Assembly: GCA_050012175.1 (NCBI GenBank)
Contig: JBEKHR010000016.1
Span: forward strand, 41,491-105,490
Length of the DNA stretch: 64,000 bases
Origin: CAVROP01 sp050012175
GTDB lineage: Bacteria > Acidobacteriota > Terriglobia > UBA7540
Reading direction: 5' to 3'
The position numbers and the translations under genes were made by a program. Shown in pieces: positions 16,836-26,039 of this stretch. Position 1 is the first letter of the stretch. The number at the start of each line of letters is the position of its first letter. A model generated the notes under the pieces. The model was not told the DNA's origin. It did not search any database and worked only from the letters and a program-made list of their open reading frames with translations.

Positions 16836-17561
16836 CTATAAGACCGGGGGGCTTACAGCGCACGTTCGAGCCCACCAGCTCTCGGAGAAGAACAACGAGG
16901 CAATCTCCATATGTGGCGCTTCATGCGTAAAGATGTAGCTGCCATCTTGGGTTAGAGGCCACAGGTACTCCAGGCAAGTTTCCAGAGAATCTGCGAGATC
17001 CACGTCTAGGAACACAAACACTGCTCGCCTCCGGAACTGGGGCAGGGTATCTGCGAAGTAGCCAACATTGAAGTTGCAGCGTTCGACGCTCCCGTACGTG
17101 GCGATGTTGTTTCTCACTTCCTCCAGTGTACCTCTCCAAGCGCCTTTCGAATACGTGTGAACCTGATGAATGCTCGCGAGCATGTGTTCCTTGTCTGCCG
17201 GAGACGGTTCCGGAAGCCCTTCAAACGAGTCAAAGATCTCCCACTCGCGCCCGCAAAGGGCACATACCAACGAAAGATTGGCGGCGCTGCCCCCTTTGAT
17301 TGAGCCGCACTCCACCACACAGCCCTCTGCCGACCTCGGGACCCTTAGGATCTGTGTGGCCATCACAAGATGTTCGATGACGCGGGACCCGGTGGTTATC
17401 CTCCGATAGTTCCTTGCCATCTTCCAGGCCAGCTTGACCTTGGTAAAGAACCCAGCCCCGTAATCTCTGCCTGTCTCAGGATGGAAGAAATCAGAAAGGG
17501 TTACAGGAACGCTTAGTATGTAAGCCAACCTCTTCAATACTCCAAACAACACATGCCTCAT
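16836..17561 (-). CDS. TylF/MycF-type O-methyltransferase-like protein
   Basis: A 241-residue protein with the sequence style of the macrocin O-methyltransferase (TylF) family. It shows VIEHLVMATQIL, GCVVECGSIKGGSAANLSLVC (SAM-binding motif I), IFDSFEGLPEP and FLDVDLADSLETCLEYLWP. The last is the D-x-D metal site region with the S-L-E-T segment seen in sugar methyltransferases. Members methylate deoxysugars or related hydroxyls using Mg2+ and SAM. GAGG precedes the ATG at 17561. The C-terminus after ESWWARTC is short. A methylated sugar in the polymer is the likely outcome. Confidence 0.82.
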   Translation of the reverse strand: MRHVLFGVLKRLAYILSVPVTLSDFFHPETGRDYGAGFFTKVKLAWKMARNYRRITTGSRVIEHLVMATQILRVPRSAEGCVVECGSIKGGSAANLSLVCALCGREWEIFDSFEGLPEPSPADKEHMLASIHQVHTYSKGAWRGTLEEVRNNIATYGSVERCNFNVGYFADTLPQFRRRAVFVFLDVDLADSLETCLEYLWPLTQDGSYIFTHEAPHMEIASLFFSESWWARTCAVSPPVL

Positions 17562-17629
17562 GCTATAGCCTCACCTCGATCTGGTCGTCGCAAACCGTCA
17601 GGGACACCCGGCGGGAGACCTTCAGGCGC

Positions 17630-17706
17630 GGGCCTCGCGTAGGTCTCCGTGAAGCATGGTGATATGCTCGGTGAGTCCCACCACTGCCACAGCGCCGGGG
17701 CACTCC
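17630..17706 (-). pseudogene. Tiny GT4 scrap
   Basis: The minus strand reads LTEHITMLHGDLREARA. This matches LTKHITMLHKD in the GT4 pseudogene at 15572-16637 and LTKQITLLHED in the intact GT4 at 21462-22664. Only about 25 codons remain. It suggests a third copy of that GT4 once stood here. Confidence 0.4.
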
Positions 17707-17725
17707 CGCGCTGGCCGTTCGGGCG

Positions 17726-18853
17726 CTAAGCCGGGACCGTTCCCCCGGACGCTTTCCGAAACTCGCTGTCGATGGAATGCGTGACCCTGGCGAGAAAACC
17801 CTCCATAAGATCGGTACTGTGCTTCCAGCTGAGATTCGAAACAAGGCGATTGCAGGCCGTCGCGAGTCGCATACGCAGATCGTCGTCTTCAAGCAGAAGC
17901 GACAGGTTCTCGGCTAGCTTCTTGGGCTCCCTAGGGGCGGAGAGCAGCCCGGTCACACCGTCCTCCACGAAGTCGCGAATCCCTCCATTGTCCGTCGCAA
18001 CCACAGCGCAGCCGCAGGCAGCCGCCTCCGCAGGCGGTAGGGCAAATCCTTCCGAAATACTCGGACACAAGAAGATCGACGAACCGTTGTAGATCTCGCG
18101 AACAATGAAGTCCTGCGGAGGGTTTCTGTGGTAGTCAATCCAAGGGGGAATGTTACGTTTAGGGGGGCTCGTTCCGAAGAACACCGCCTCCAAGCCCGGA
18201 TGCCTCTCTCGTGCGATGGCGATCGCCTCGATCCCGTCCGCCGATCCCTTAAACGGCACCTCCGAAAACATCATGGCCACCCTGGGTTTCCGCCCCTCGA
18301 TCGGCCGGATAAGCTGGTAGCGCTGGTGGTCGATAGCATTTGGGATATATGCTAGGTCCTCGCTGCCGAGCCCATTACCAATTTCCAACAGCCACTTGGA
18401 AACCACCACCTTGTGCAGCGGAGAGCGCCAGGTCGCGTCCACCAACTCCTTCGGGCCCATGCACGTTTCATAGTGCTGGATAAGATAGCACTTCTCACCC
18501 TTCCGCGCCGGGCACGCCAAAACAGACGCTACCGTCTGCCAACCCGTCGCAAAAAGGATATCGCCGTCAGGTATGCGCTCAGAGTCAGAGTTCGGGACGT
18601 AAAGCAGCTCCACCCTCCTGTCGATCGAATGCCAGTCAATGGACGGTGTCGACAGAAGCCTCCTGACGGCCCGCGCTTGCTTCCCAAGCCAACGGTACGG
18701 AGTGAGGTGTTCAGGCGAAAAATGGCTCAACCGCCGTGGGCTCACAACGGCGACCTGGTGCCCGCGGGAGACAAGCCTGTTCGCATACTCGTACACAACC
18801 CTGTACCCACCAGAGAGTACTGGATAGCCCGGCATCAAAAACGTGATTCGCAT
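17726..18853 (-). CDS. Family 4 glycosyltransferase
   Basis: A 375-residue GT-B enzyme. The N-terminus is MRITFLMPGYPVLSGGYRVVYEYANRLVSRGH. The C-terminal donor domain has VPFKGSADGIEAIAIA, IFLCPSISEGFALPPAEAAACGCAVVATDNGGIRDFV (the family 4 E-x7-E type region) and an NGVTGLL-like EDGVTGLLSAP. Length is standard for GT4. It starts 10 bp after the Wzx stop at 18863, so it is part of the same transcript. Donor and acceptor sugars are unknown. Confidence 0.88.
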   Translation of the reverse strand: MRITFLMPGYPVLSGGYRVVYEYANRLVSRGHQVAVVSPRRLSHFSPEHLTPYRWLGKQARAVRRLLSTPSIDWHSIDRRVELLYVPNSDSERIPDGDILFATGWQTVASVLACPARKGEKCYLIQHYETCMGPKELVDATWRSPLHKVVVSKWLLEIGNGLGSEDLAYIPNAIDHQRYQLIRPIEGRKPRVAMMFSEVPFKGSADGIEAIAIARERHPGLEAVFFGTSPPKRNIPPWIDYHRNPPQDFIVREIYNGSSIFLCPSISEGFALPPAEAAACGCAVVATDNGGIRDFVEDGVTGLLSAPREPKKLAENLSLLLEDDDLRMRLATACNRLVSNLSWKHSTDLMEGFLARVTHSIDSEFRKASGGTVPA

Positions 18854-18862
18854 GAAAACTAG

Positions 18863-20425
18863 TCACCAGGGCCCAGAGTGGCTGGTCCCCATCTCTTCAC
18901 GCCTCACAGTCGCGGCCAGCCTGTGCCACAACGACGACGCGATGGCCCTCTCTTCCTCGTCAACCGCAATCACCCAGAACGCCCCCGCGTAGCCAGCGAA
19001 AGAAAGCGACAAGAAGAGCACGGACATCACCAGGCTGACGTGAAGCGAGTGAATGAGCCACACGGCCAGGAAAAGTCCTCCGGCTGCAGCCCCTGCACGG
19101 AATAAAGGGCCTGAAACCAAGTCACCCAAGCGGAAGGCTTTCATCTTCCAAGCGAACAAGAAGAGAAAGCTGCAATCGAGGATCGTGACGGCCAACTTTG
19201 CAAGGGCGGCACCGTTGATCCCCATGCGGTACGTGAGCCACCAACAGGCAACTACGTACGTCGGGAGCATTAGAAGGTCCAAAATCGCCTTGAGGTCAGG
19301 GCGTCCCAACGCTTGCACGGACGAATAAGGGATATAAGCGAAAGCGTTAAGGAAGAACACAATGGCAACGAGCTGCATCACCACGGCGCTTTGCGCTGCA
19401 AACTGGTGGCCTAGCCAGAGTTGTAAAATTTCCCTCGGGAAGAAAATAAACACGGCAGTTAACGGCGTCATCACAAGGAGCAGGTACTTGATGGATCCGG
19501 AAGTGGCGTCTGAAACCTCGGTCCCACCCCTCCCGCCGTGATAACTGAAATAGGGAAAAAGGGGGGCAGCAATGCTGGCGGGAAATATGACAAGCTTTCC
19601 GACCACGTCAAATGGCACGGAATAGTAAGTGAGCATGCCTACGGACAGTATCGAGGCAATCAGAAATCGCTCGATGTTGCCAAAGATGGGGGCCGCGACG
19701 TTAGACACCATAACCCAGCCGCCGAACGAGGCGAGCGGGCGTACTACCCCCCACGAAAAGTGAAACCTGTCCCGAAGACTGGGAATAGTTCGGAAACACA
19801 GGGCCAGATACGCACCAGCGGTCGCAAGCCGAACCAAGACGAGCATGAACACGATTCCTGGCACCTTCACTCCAAAAGGGATCGCGAGCGCGGCGAGAAG
19901 GTAGAAGCAGATGCTGCCCGGCACCTTGACATAATTGACCAGGTCAAACCGCTGAGTCGCTTCCAGTACGCCGCGAATTGCGTCGTTGCCCAGCATGACG
20001 GGCATGGAAGCGCAGAGGATAAAGAGGGAAGTCCTGGCTTCTCCCACAAATGACGCCGGCATTTTGAAAAAGTGGCTGAGAGCCACGGGAACAAAGCCGG
20101 CAGCGAGAACCCCGCCGATACACCCCAACGCGACCAGGAGGCCAAGGGAGGTCCAGACCAGCTCGGGAACCTTTTGAATCCTGTCCGGGCTTAGGTGCCC
20201 CGCCACAAACCTGACCGTCGCACGGCTGAGGCCCAAATCGAAAATGCTGAAGTAACCCAACACCATGAAAGCAATCGACAGGATTCCATATCCATTCACG
20301 CCCAAGCCCCTTATGATGTAAGGGATCGTCAAAACTCCCACAAGCATCGGTAGAATCTGTCCCAGGAGGTTAAAGATACTACCCTTTGCCAGGAGGCGCC
20401 GGCCCGCTTGGCCTTCAAATGACAC
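18863..20425 (-). CDS. wzx: Polysaccharide repeat-unit flippase (Wzx/MVF-like)
   Basis: A 520-residue polytopic protein with about 14 hydrophobic segments. The opening LAKGSIFNLLGQILPMLVGVLTIPYIIRGLGVNGYGILS is characteristic of the polysaccharide transport (PST/Wzx) branch. The body has FDLGLSRATVRFVAGHL and FPASIAAPLFPYFS. The start is a GTG at 20425 preceded by GGAAAGGAAGAAG. It should flip undecaprenyl-linked repeat units to the periplasm for the Wzy-like polymerase at 14117-15487. The C-terminus ends in a charged tail. Confidence 0.85.
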   Translation of the reverse strand: MSFEGQAGRRLLAKGSIFNLLGQILPMLVGVLTIPYIIRGLGVNGYGILSIAFMVLGYFSIFDLGLSRATVRFVAGHLSPDRIQKVPELVWTSLGLLVALGCIGGVLAAGFVPVALSHFFKMPASFVGEARTSLFILCASMPVMLGNDAIRGVLEATQRFDLVNYVKVPGSICFYLLAALAIPFGVKVPGIVFMLVLVRLATAGAYLALCFRTIPSLRDRFHFSWGVVRPLASFGGWVMVSNVAAPIFGNIERFLIASILSVGMLTYYSVPFDVVGKLVIFPASIAAPLFPYFSYHGGRGGTEVSDATSGSIKYLLLVMTPLTAVFIFFPREILQLWLGHQFAAQSAVVMQLVAIVFFLNAFAYIPYSSVQALGRPDLKAILDLLMLPTYVVACWWLTYRMGINGAALAKLAVTILDCSFLFLFAWKMKAFRLGDLVSGPLFRAGAAAGGLFLAVWLIHSLHVSLVMSVLFLSLSFAGYAGAFWVIAVDEEERAIASSLWHRLAATVRREEMGTSHSGPW

Positions 20426-20695
20426 GTCTTCTTCCTTTCCTTGACCTGGTTCAGCAACTCAAGTGGTTAGCAGATCAAACCGTGCTGCGTGTGCTTTCGG
20501 AAAACCTGTTTGCGTTAACCCTGTGCCGTCGCCATCGCGAAAGTCGATCGGCCGGGGATCTCCCTAAACTGCCCGGGCAGGGTGGCGTTGTGTTTGAACG
20601 GTTCCTTTTTCCACGAGTGGTCGATGAGGCAAACTAAGAACACCATTGTCCAGAGTCCCTCGCTTCTTCAAACCAACCGGGACTCGTAAGTGACT
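20426..20695. other. Intergenic stretch, nothing recognised
   Basis: About 270 bp between the FkbM methyltransferase stop and the flippase start. No gene, hairpin or promoter convinced me. It may be debris of a lost gene, as elsewhere in this locus. Confidence 0.35.
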
Positions 20696-21475
20696 TCAAA
20701 AAGCTAATCCATGAGGTTTCAAATTCAGTTGTTTGGCCAAGATATCTCCGTAACCTTCCGCGCAAGACATGTTCTGAAGCGTTTTTTCCATCTCCTTTAC
20801 TGTCAACCAGGAGGGTGACACAAGCTCAAAGGCCTGGCCCACCATATAGTTATAAACATATTGCTCCCCCATGATCACAAGGGAATGCAATGCCACGTTC
20901 AGAATGTCAAGTATGTATTCAAAACTTAGAGCCGGGGGACGAAAGCTCATCCCCTGCAACACTTTGTCGTCATAGCCCTCGGTGTCGATCTTCACGAATC
21001 GAGGCAGCCCGTGCCGCTTGACTAAAGCGTCGAGGGTCGTAACGGGCACTCGGACCGACCGCTCCCAGCGCCCTCCGCCGAAGCGCCGTTTCCGATCCTC
21101 CGAAAGCGTACTAGCAGAATCCTCGCTACAGATACAGAGCTCTGCAGAACCTTCACAATCTCCAAGCGCTACATTCTCGACGTGGAGGGATTCGGCCCTG
21201 CCCATCTTCCTAATCCGATCGGCGCATTCGGCATTTGGCTCTACGGCAACCACGCGGGCGCCCAAACTCAGGAAGGTGTCGGTGTAATCTCCTATATGGG
21301 CTCCTACATCGAACACCAAGTCTCCACTGCCTATGAATCCGCCGTAAAGATCCCGGGCTCGGTTTAGCGCCTGTAGCTTTCTCCGGTCGAACAGCGAAAG
21401 GAAAACTCGGCGTGCCGGACCACAAAGAGGTGACCCGTAAAGAAGGAACTTTGCGGTAGTCCTAAACCCCGACAT
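20696..21475 (-). CDS. FkbM family methyltransferase
   Basis: A 259-residue protein with LVFDVGAHIGDYTDTFLSLGARVVAVEPN (SAM motif I and the acidic post-I residue) and RFVKIDTEGYDDKVLQG, the FkbM-type KID-EG box, at about residues 167-183. FkbM enzymes O-methylate sugars in glycolipids and exopolysaccharides. The ATG at 21475 lies inside the upstream GT4 gene (14-bp overlap with 21462-22664), so the two are coupled. A second, decayed FkbM C-terminus sits at about 22790-23160. Confidence 0.85.
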   Translation of the reverse strand: MSGFRTTAKFLLYGSPLCGPARRVFLSLFDRRKLQALNRARDLYGGFIGSGDLVFDVGAHIGDYTDTFLSLGARVVAVEPNAECADRIRKMGRAESLHVENVALGDCEGSAELCICSEDSASTLSEDRKRRFGGGRWERSVRVPVTTLDALVKRHGLPRFVKIDTEGYDDKVLQGMSFRPPALSFEYILDILNVALHSLVIMGEQYVYNYMVGQAFELVSPSWLTVKEMEKTLQNMSCAEGYGDILAKQLNLKPHGLAF

Positions 21476-22664
21476 CTGGCCCTCCTAGCTGTCCTGCAAT
21501 TACACCGCGGTAGACCTGCAAGAGTCTCGCGCCCGCCGCACTCCATGTGATGTCCTGCGCCATGCTTAAACAGTTTCCCCGTAACCTTTGCAAGAGTGCA
21601 CGGTCCTCGTGTAGGAGAGTGATTTGCTTTGTGAGTGTCTGGACGTCTCCCACGCGGTGCACGAGTCCGGTCACCATGTGCTTGCAAATCTCCGTGCACG
21701 CATCGGAGGCCAGCGGGACACATCCGCTGCCCATCGCTTCCGCGACCACGAGGCCATACCCCTCTGATAAACTGGGGAGAATGAGTATATCGCTTTTCCG
21801 CATCAGTTCCGGCACGTCGTCGCGCCTGCCGAGCACAGAGACACTCGGGTGCGAAAGGAGTGAGGAGAATTTTTGCGAGAAATCTCTGGTGAAAGTCCCG
21901 ACAACCAGGAAGGTGCCTGTGCGGTTTGCCGGTGAGGTGAGCCACGCCTCCAGTGCGTGGTGGAGGCCCTTTATTAGTGCGCTGTAACCTACGAAAAGCA
22001 CAGTTAGGCCGCGATCTGGAGTCCGTGGCTGCGAATCGGGATAGTACGCAGTTTCATCGAATCCGTATTGATGGCGCAGTAGCTTTTCCTTAGGAAACCC
22101 CGCGTCCAGAAATGTTCGAACCACGAAGTCCGAGGGGCAGAGCAAGTAATCCGCCAGTCTGAACTCTTCCTCTTCCAGGCTCACCACTTCCGGGCGTGGC
22201 CTGAACTCCTCTCCCCTTGCCAGTGGCATTGACAATCGCTCGTACTCTTGCCGGATGGTGTCATAGACGAACCGGGTGTTTGCGCTCGGTCTTTCAAGAA
22301 CAGAGGGTATACCCATTGCAGCCGCGGTCTTAAGGGTTCGGAGTGCACTGGATGGCCAGGCATGAACGATATCCACCTGCCCTGACAATCGTTTTAGTCT
22401 GCGAGCCACAATCCAGTCATGCAGGGTGAAAGCCCGCCTGCCAAGGAGCTTGTACGGAATGCGGAGCTTTCCCCGGGCGAGCGTGGGGCGGACCTTGACG
22501 CCCGCGGCGACCGGCCTCGACAGGGCACCCGGAAATGCCAGCACATCCGCTCCGGCCGCCGCAAGGCCATTTACCTGCTGCCAAGCGGTGTGGCAAATCC
22601 TGCCCGCGCCCAGCTTGTGGGGAAAGCTGTACAGTACTCGAATCCGGCATTGTCGATCGGCCAA
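21462..22664 (-). CDS. Family 4 glycosyltransferase
   Basis: A 400-residue GT-B enzyme, the intact paralogue of the pseudogene at 15572-16637. The acceptor domain has IRVLYSFPHKLGAGRICHTAW and VERPSANTRFVYDT-like segments. The donor domain has VLFVGYSALIKGLHHALEAW and DILILPSLSEGYGLVVAEAMGSGCVPL (E-x7-E region). The start is most likely TTG 22664 with AGGAGG about 9 bp upstream; there is no nearby ATG. Donor and acceptor sugars are unknown. Confidence 0.87.
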   Translation of the reverse strand: MADRQCRIRVLYSFPHKLGAGRICHTAWQQVNGLAAAGADVLAFPGALSRPVAAGVKVRPTLARGKLRIPYKLLGRRAFTLHDWIVARRLKRLSGQVDIVHAWPSSALRTLKTAAAMGIPSVLERPSANTRFVYDTIRQEYERLSMPLARGEEFRPRPEVVSLEEEEFRLADYLLCPSDFVVRTFLDAGFPKEKLLRHQYGFDETAYYPDSQPRTPDRGLTVLFVGYSALIKGLHHALEAWLTSPANRTGTFLVVGTFTRDFSQKFSSLLSHPSVSVLGRRDDVPELMRKSDILILPSLSEGYGLVVAEAMGSGCVPLASDACTEICKHMVTGLVHRVGDVQTLTKQITLLHEDRALLQRLRGNCLSMAQDITWSAAGARLLQVYRGVIAGQLGGPDVGV

Positions 22665-22789
22665 TATCCTGCACCTCCTGGGGCCGCTGCGAAGTTCCCG
22701 CGCATATTTATTCAGGCAGCTCTTTCGAGCGTGGCGGCGTTAAGCCACAAGTAGCGCGTTTCAGTCGTCAGCATAGCCCGTTCGAGAAG

Positions 22790-23160
22790 CTAAGGTTGCA
22801 GACGCGAAAAGATGATGTCTGCCTGTTCGCTTCCGGCAGGCATGTTTGTGATTGGTCGCGGGGAGTGCGGGAAGGAACGAGCACAATACGCGAATGGCGA
22901 ATAGCCGTTTTCCAGAAGGTATGGTCGGTAGCCGTGACGCGCAAAGAGGGCCAGCAGTTCGTCGCCAGTGTGGCGCTCGGCAGCCAAGAGTTTTGGGGTA
23001 ACCTCAATGATGACTTCCAAATCATCTCGACAGTTCTCGAGTAGTTCCGCATCCAATGAAGCCGCAAGCGCTGCATTTGCTCCTCTCTCAGGACCCGAAT
23101 GAAATCATCGGGGACTTGCCTTTTCTCGCCACGGCAATACGCCAGTATGAAACCTGCCGT
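22790..23160 (-). pseudogene. C-terminal remnant of a second FkbM-like methyltransferase
   Basis: The minus strand reads ELLENCRDDLEVIIEVTPKLL, LLALFARHGYRPYLLENGYSPFAY and ADIIFSR before a stop at 22790. This matches the usual C-terminal third of FkbM-type proteins. Upstream the frame changes near 23056 (QRLRLHWMRNYSRT in the other frame), and no SAM-binding half is left. I judge the family by style, so confidence is moderate. Confidence 0.5.
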
Positions 23161-23167
23161 CCCCGTT

Positions 23168-24334
23168 CTAACCTCGGACGAGAGCATCTACCACACGAAG
23201 ATAAGGGGCCATTGTCCCGTCCAAGGTGATTTGCTGGAGATATCTCATGCCATTTGTGATCAACTGCCGTTTGAATTCCGGGTTTCGGTAGACTGATAAG
23301 ACCGCTCTCAGTAGATCATCCTCATCTTCAGACCGGAAAAACTGTATAACTGAATCATCGAAAAACCTAGTCTCAGTTTCCGTTCTGCTGGCAACGACGG
23401 GCACCCCAAGCGCCATAAAGTCCCAGATCTTAGTACTTCCTGCTTCGTTCCCGAACCGGATGCTGGCTCGCTTTGGAACGATGGCCAAGTCACTTTCTGC
23501 CATCACTTCTGCAATTTTCCTAGTCAGCAAGCCATCCAGCACCTTGACCTTATCACGCACCCCGAGTTCCTCGATAAGGCTTATCAAGTACCGCTTCTGC
23601 GGACCCACACCGTAAATGTGAAGCTCCGCTTCCGGAATCTCGCGATGGATTTTCGGGAACGCCCTGACCGCGATATCTACCCCTTGGTGCCAGCTCAACG
23701 TCCCTGGATACATGATTACAAACTTACAGTCCGTTCTCTGCTTCGGGCGAGGATAGAATAGCGTGGGATCTGGAAAATACCAAATCATGCTACACTTCCG
23801 AGGCGGCGCCGATCGTTTGACAATGCGTTCATACCACACTGGGTTTGCGACGATCACGTGATCGGCAAAGGCCGCTGAAAGCTTTTCGCCCAGAGTCAGA
23901 AACTTGAGGATGAGAGAATCGCCGCTTGCACGAAACTTGCCCGCGTATAACTCGGGGACAAGATCACGCAAGTCGAGAATGACCGCTGCCCCGAGTAACT
24001 TCGGCAGTGTTGCCACGAAGACTAGGAATTCCGGGGGCGACACAACATGGATTACCTGATAACGCTTCTTTAGGTGGTTCCGCGCGACTATGACCGCAGC
24101 ATGCAAAAGGAACGCCATGTTGCTGAGCAGATATGTCGCCGGGCTGCCTTCGTACAAGCTTCTATCCTGAATGCCGTAAACCTTCACTCCATCTACGAGT
24201 TCGGGTTTTGGCTGCCTTTTGTGCCCAAGCGAGATGACATCCACTTCGTCGCCACGCCGGGCAAGCGCATTCGCAAACATCATCATGTGAGAATTAGTGT
24301 CGTAAAACCTGTGTGCAATTAAACAAGCTCTCAT
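23168..24334 (-). CDS. Family 4 glycosyltransferase
   Basis: A 388-residue GT-B enzyme beginning MRACLIAHRFYDTNSHMMMFANALARRGDEVDVIS. ATG 24334 is chosen over 24349 because GAGAGGA sits just upstream of it. Donor-domain motifs are FVIMYPGTLSWHQGVDIAVRAF, AELHIYGVGPQKRYL and a VPKRASIRFGNEAGSTKIWDFMALGVPVVAS segment. That last segment resembles WcaI/WbuB-type transferases of capsule and colanic acid clusters. Substrates unknown. Confidence 0.86.
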   Translation of the reverse strand: MRACLIAHRFYDTNSHMMMFANALARRGDEVDVISLGHKRQPKPELVDGVKVYGIQDRSLYEGSPATYLLSNMAFLLHAAVIVARNHLKKRYQVIHVVSPPEFLVFVATLPKLLGAAVILDLRDLVPELYAGKFRASGDSLILKFLTLGEKLSAAFADHVIVANPVWYERIVKRSAPPRKCSMIWYFPDPTLFYPRPKQRTDCKFVIMYPGTLSWHQGVDIAVRAFPKIHREIPEAELHIYGVGPQKRYLISLIEELGVRDKVKVLDGLLTRKIAEVMAESDLAIVPKRASIRFGNEAGSTKIWDFMALGVPVVASRTETETRFFDDSVIQFFRSEDEDDLLRAVLSVYRNPEFKRQLITNGMRYLQQITLDGTMAPYLRVVDALVRG

Positions 24335-24715
24335 GGAATCCTCTCGCACTCTATCCAGATAAACATCGACACGCCACCCCGCTCAATTTCAGTCGCCTTA
24401 GATCCTTGGAATCCTACTGGGCGAGTGTTCTTGAGGCTGTTGAGGGAGAATATTCTCTGCGGCTTGTATACTCTGAAGAAGTCCAAACCCTACCATGGCG
24501 AGAAATGAAGCCCATATAACAATACCTAACTTCCCAAGTGCCCACCACGATCTACACGTGAACACGTCTCCATATAACTTGTCAATACGGCCAGCTTCGG
24601 ACGCTTACGATAAAAATATGAAAGGATGCTTTTTCGACAGTCTCCTAGCAGATGAAATATTTAAAAATACAGGATTCTATATTATAGGATATTCCACTGT
24701 TTACGGACCCGCATG
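24335..24715. other. AT-rich intergenic stretch
   Basis: About 380 bp whose base composition is clearly lower in GC than the rest of the locus, continuous with the AT-rich gene to its right. It contains A/T runs such as TATTTAAAAATACAGG near 24657. No gene is recognisable. It probably came in with the neighbouring GT4. Confidence 0.45.
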
Positions 24716-25918
24716 TCAGGTGGTGTAGGGGCCGGGAGAGGGGGGGGCGCTCCCCTTTACCAATTTCTCGAATATTTCACAGTAGACCCGATTAGTGATA
24801 CTCCACCTCATTTTCTCATATCGACTATAAGCATTTTCCGCAAGTTCATATCGTTTTTCTGGATTATTATAGAGTTCAACAATACAACGAGCTAGGTCTT
24901 TGTAATTCCCAGGCTCGAAGAACATCATACAAGAATCATCAAAATTTATTTCGACACCCGGCAACTTTGAGGCAATAATTGGTTTTCGTAAATGTATATA
25001 CTCATACATTTTGTTTGTATCAATAAGTTCAGAATAAGGCGACCGCTCCATAGCAATTACTCCTACATCTGCTTTGATTAATGTTTTCACTAAGTCAGAA
25101 TGTGGGAGATAACCAAGAAAACTAACTCGGTCGCCACAACCAAGCTCTTCAACTAAATCAATAAGAGCATTTTTATACTCGCCATCCCCCAAGATTTCAA
25201 ATCGCAAATTCGGCACCTCGTTTCTCAGATGATTCACTGCTTTTATTGTAATTTCGTGACCATATCGTTTCGTGATCGTTCCATGTGTAACCAAACGAAA
25301 GATTGAGAAAGATTTTCTTTCCTCGCAAATCTGAACTAAGTCAAACGCTTTCTCGTCGGTCACATTTGGGACGACTGTGATACTATTAATATTGGAGCCT
25401 CTTTCTGCGAAGCGACGCCGTAGAGTTTCAGTTACTGTGATTGACCAATCTGCGTAACGAATCGCCCGCTGTTCTAATTTAACTTGTGCCCACCATAGAA
25501 CTCTTAGCCTTTTTTGTCCGTACTTAGTGACCCATAACTCCGGCATCGGTTCGTGCAAATCAAGTATGATCTTGGCACCACATAATTTTGGAATAAGAGT
25601 TACAAAAACTAAAAAGTCAGGCATGGTACATACTTGGATAACTCTATACCTATTACGGATAAAAAGGTAGATTAGCAAACAACTGATCATGAGAAACGAC
25701 AAGGAATATTCAAAAAAATACCTTGTCCACCCTGCGCGTCTGTGAGTAAGAGGGATTCTAAATACACGTACGCCTCTGACAAGCTCAAAAGCCTTCTGCC
25801 CCTTTTTTTTGAGACAAATAACATCCAAAGAATGACCTGTCTCAATAAGCGCAAAAGCCATCTTTCGATCACGAGGATCATCTGGAAAATATCCGTGACG
25901 GATAATACAATTATCCAT
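24716..25918 (-). CDS. Family 4 glycosyltransferase, AT-rich and probably foreign
   Basis: About 400 residues from ATG 25918 (MDNCIIRHGYFPDDPRDRKMAFAL); an upstream ATG at 25939 would add seven residues. It has GT4 donor-domain features: LVTHGTITKRYGHEITIKAV, FEILGDGEYKNALIDLVEELG and ELIDTNKMYEYIHLRKPIIASKLPG. Codon use favours A/T in third positions, unlike its neighbours. The last ten codons (GSAPPSPGPYTT) switch abruptly to GC-rich sequence, so the original C-terminus was probably replaced by local DNA. It fits recent transfer from a lower-GC donor. Confidence 0.82.
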   Translation of the reverse strand: MDNCIIRHGYFPDDPRDRKMAFALIETGHSLDVICLKKKGQKAFELVRGVRVFRIPLTHRRAGWTRYFFEYSLSFLMISCLLIYLFIRNRYRVIQVCTMPDFLVFVTLIPKLCGAKIILDLHEPMPELWVTKYGQKRLRVLWWAQVKLEQRAIRYADWSITVTETLRRRFAERGSNINSITVVPNVTDEKAFDLVQICEERKSFSIFRLVTHGTITKRYGHEITIKAVNHLRNEVPNLRFEILGDGEYKNALIDLVEELGCGDRVSFLGYLPHSDLVKTLIKADVGVIAMERSPYSELIDTNKMYEYIHLRKPIIASKLPGVEINFDDSCMMFFEPGNYKDLARCIVELYNNPEKRYELAENAYSRYEKMRWSITNRVYCEIFEKLVKGSAPPSPGPYTT

Positions 25919-26039
25919 TTCTACTGAAGCTTTCTGCATAACGCGGAATTAACTTTTTGGCTTTCGCCAGTGGAAAGTATGCTTTCATTTGCGTCCAACG
26001 GAGCTCAATTTTTTCTTCAATCGGTATCATCGGCTCCGA

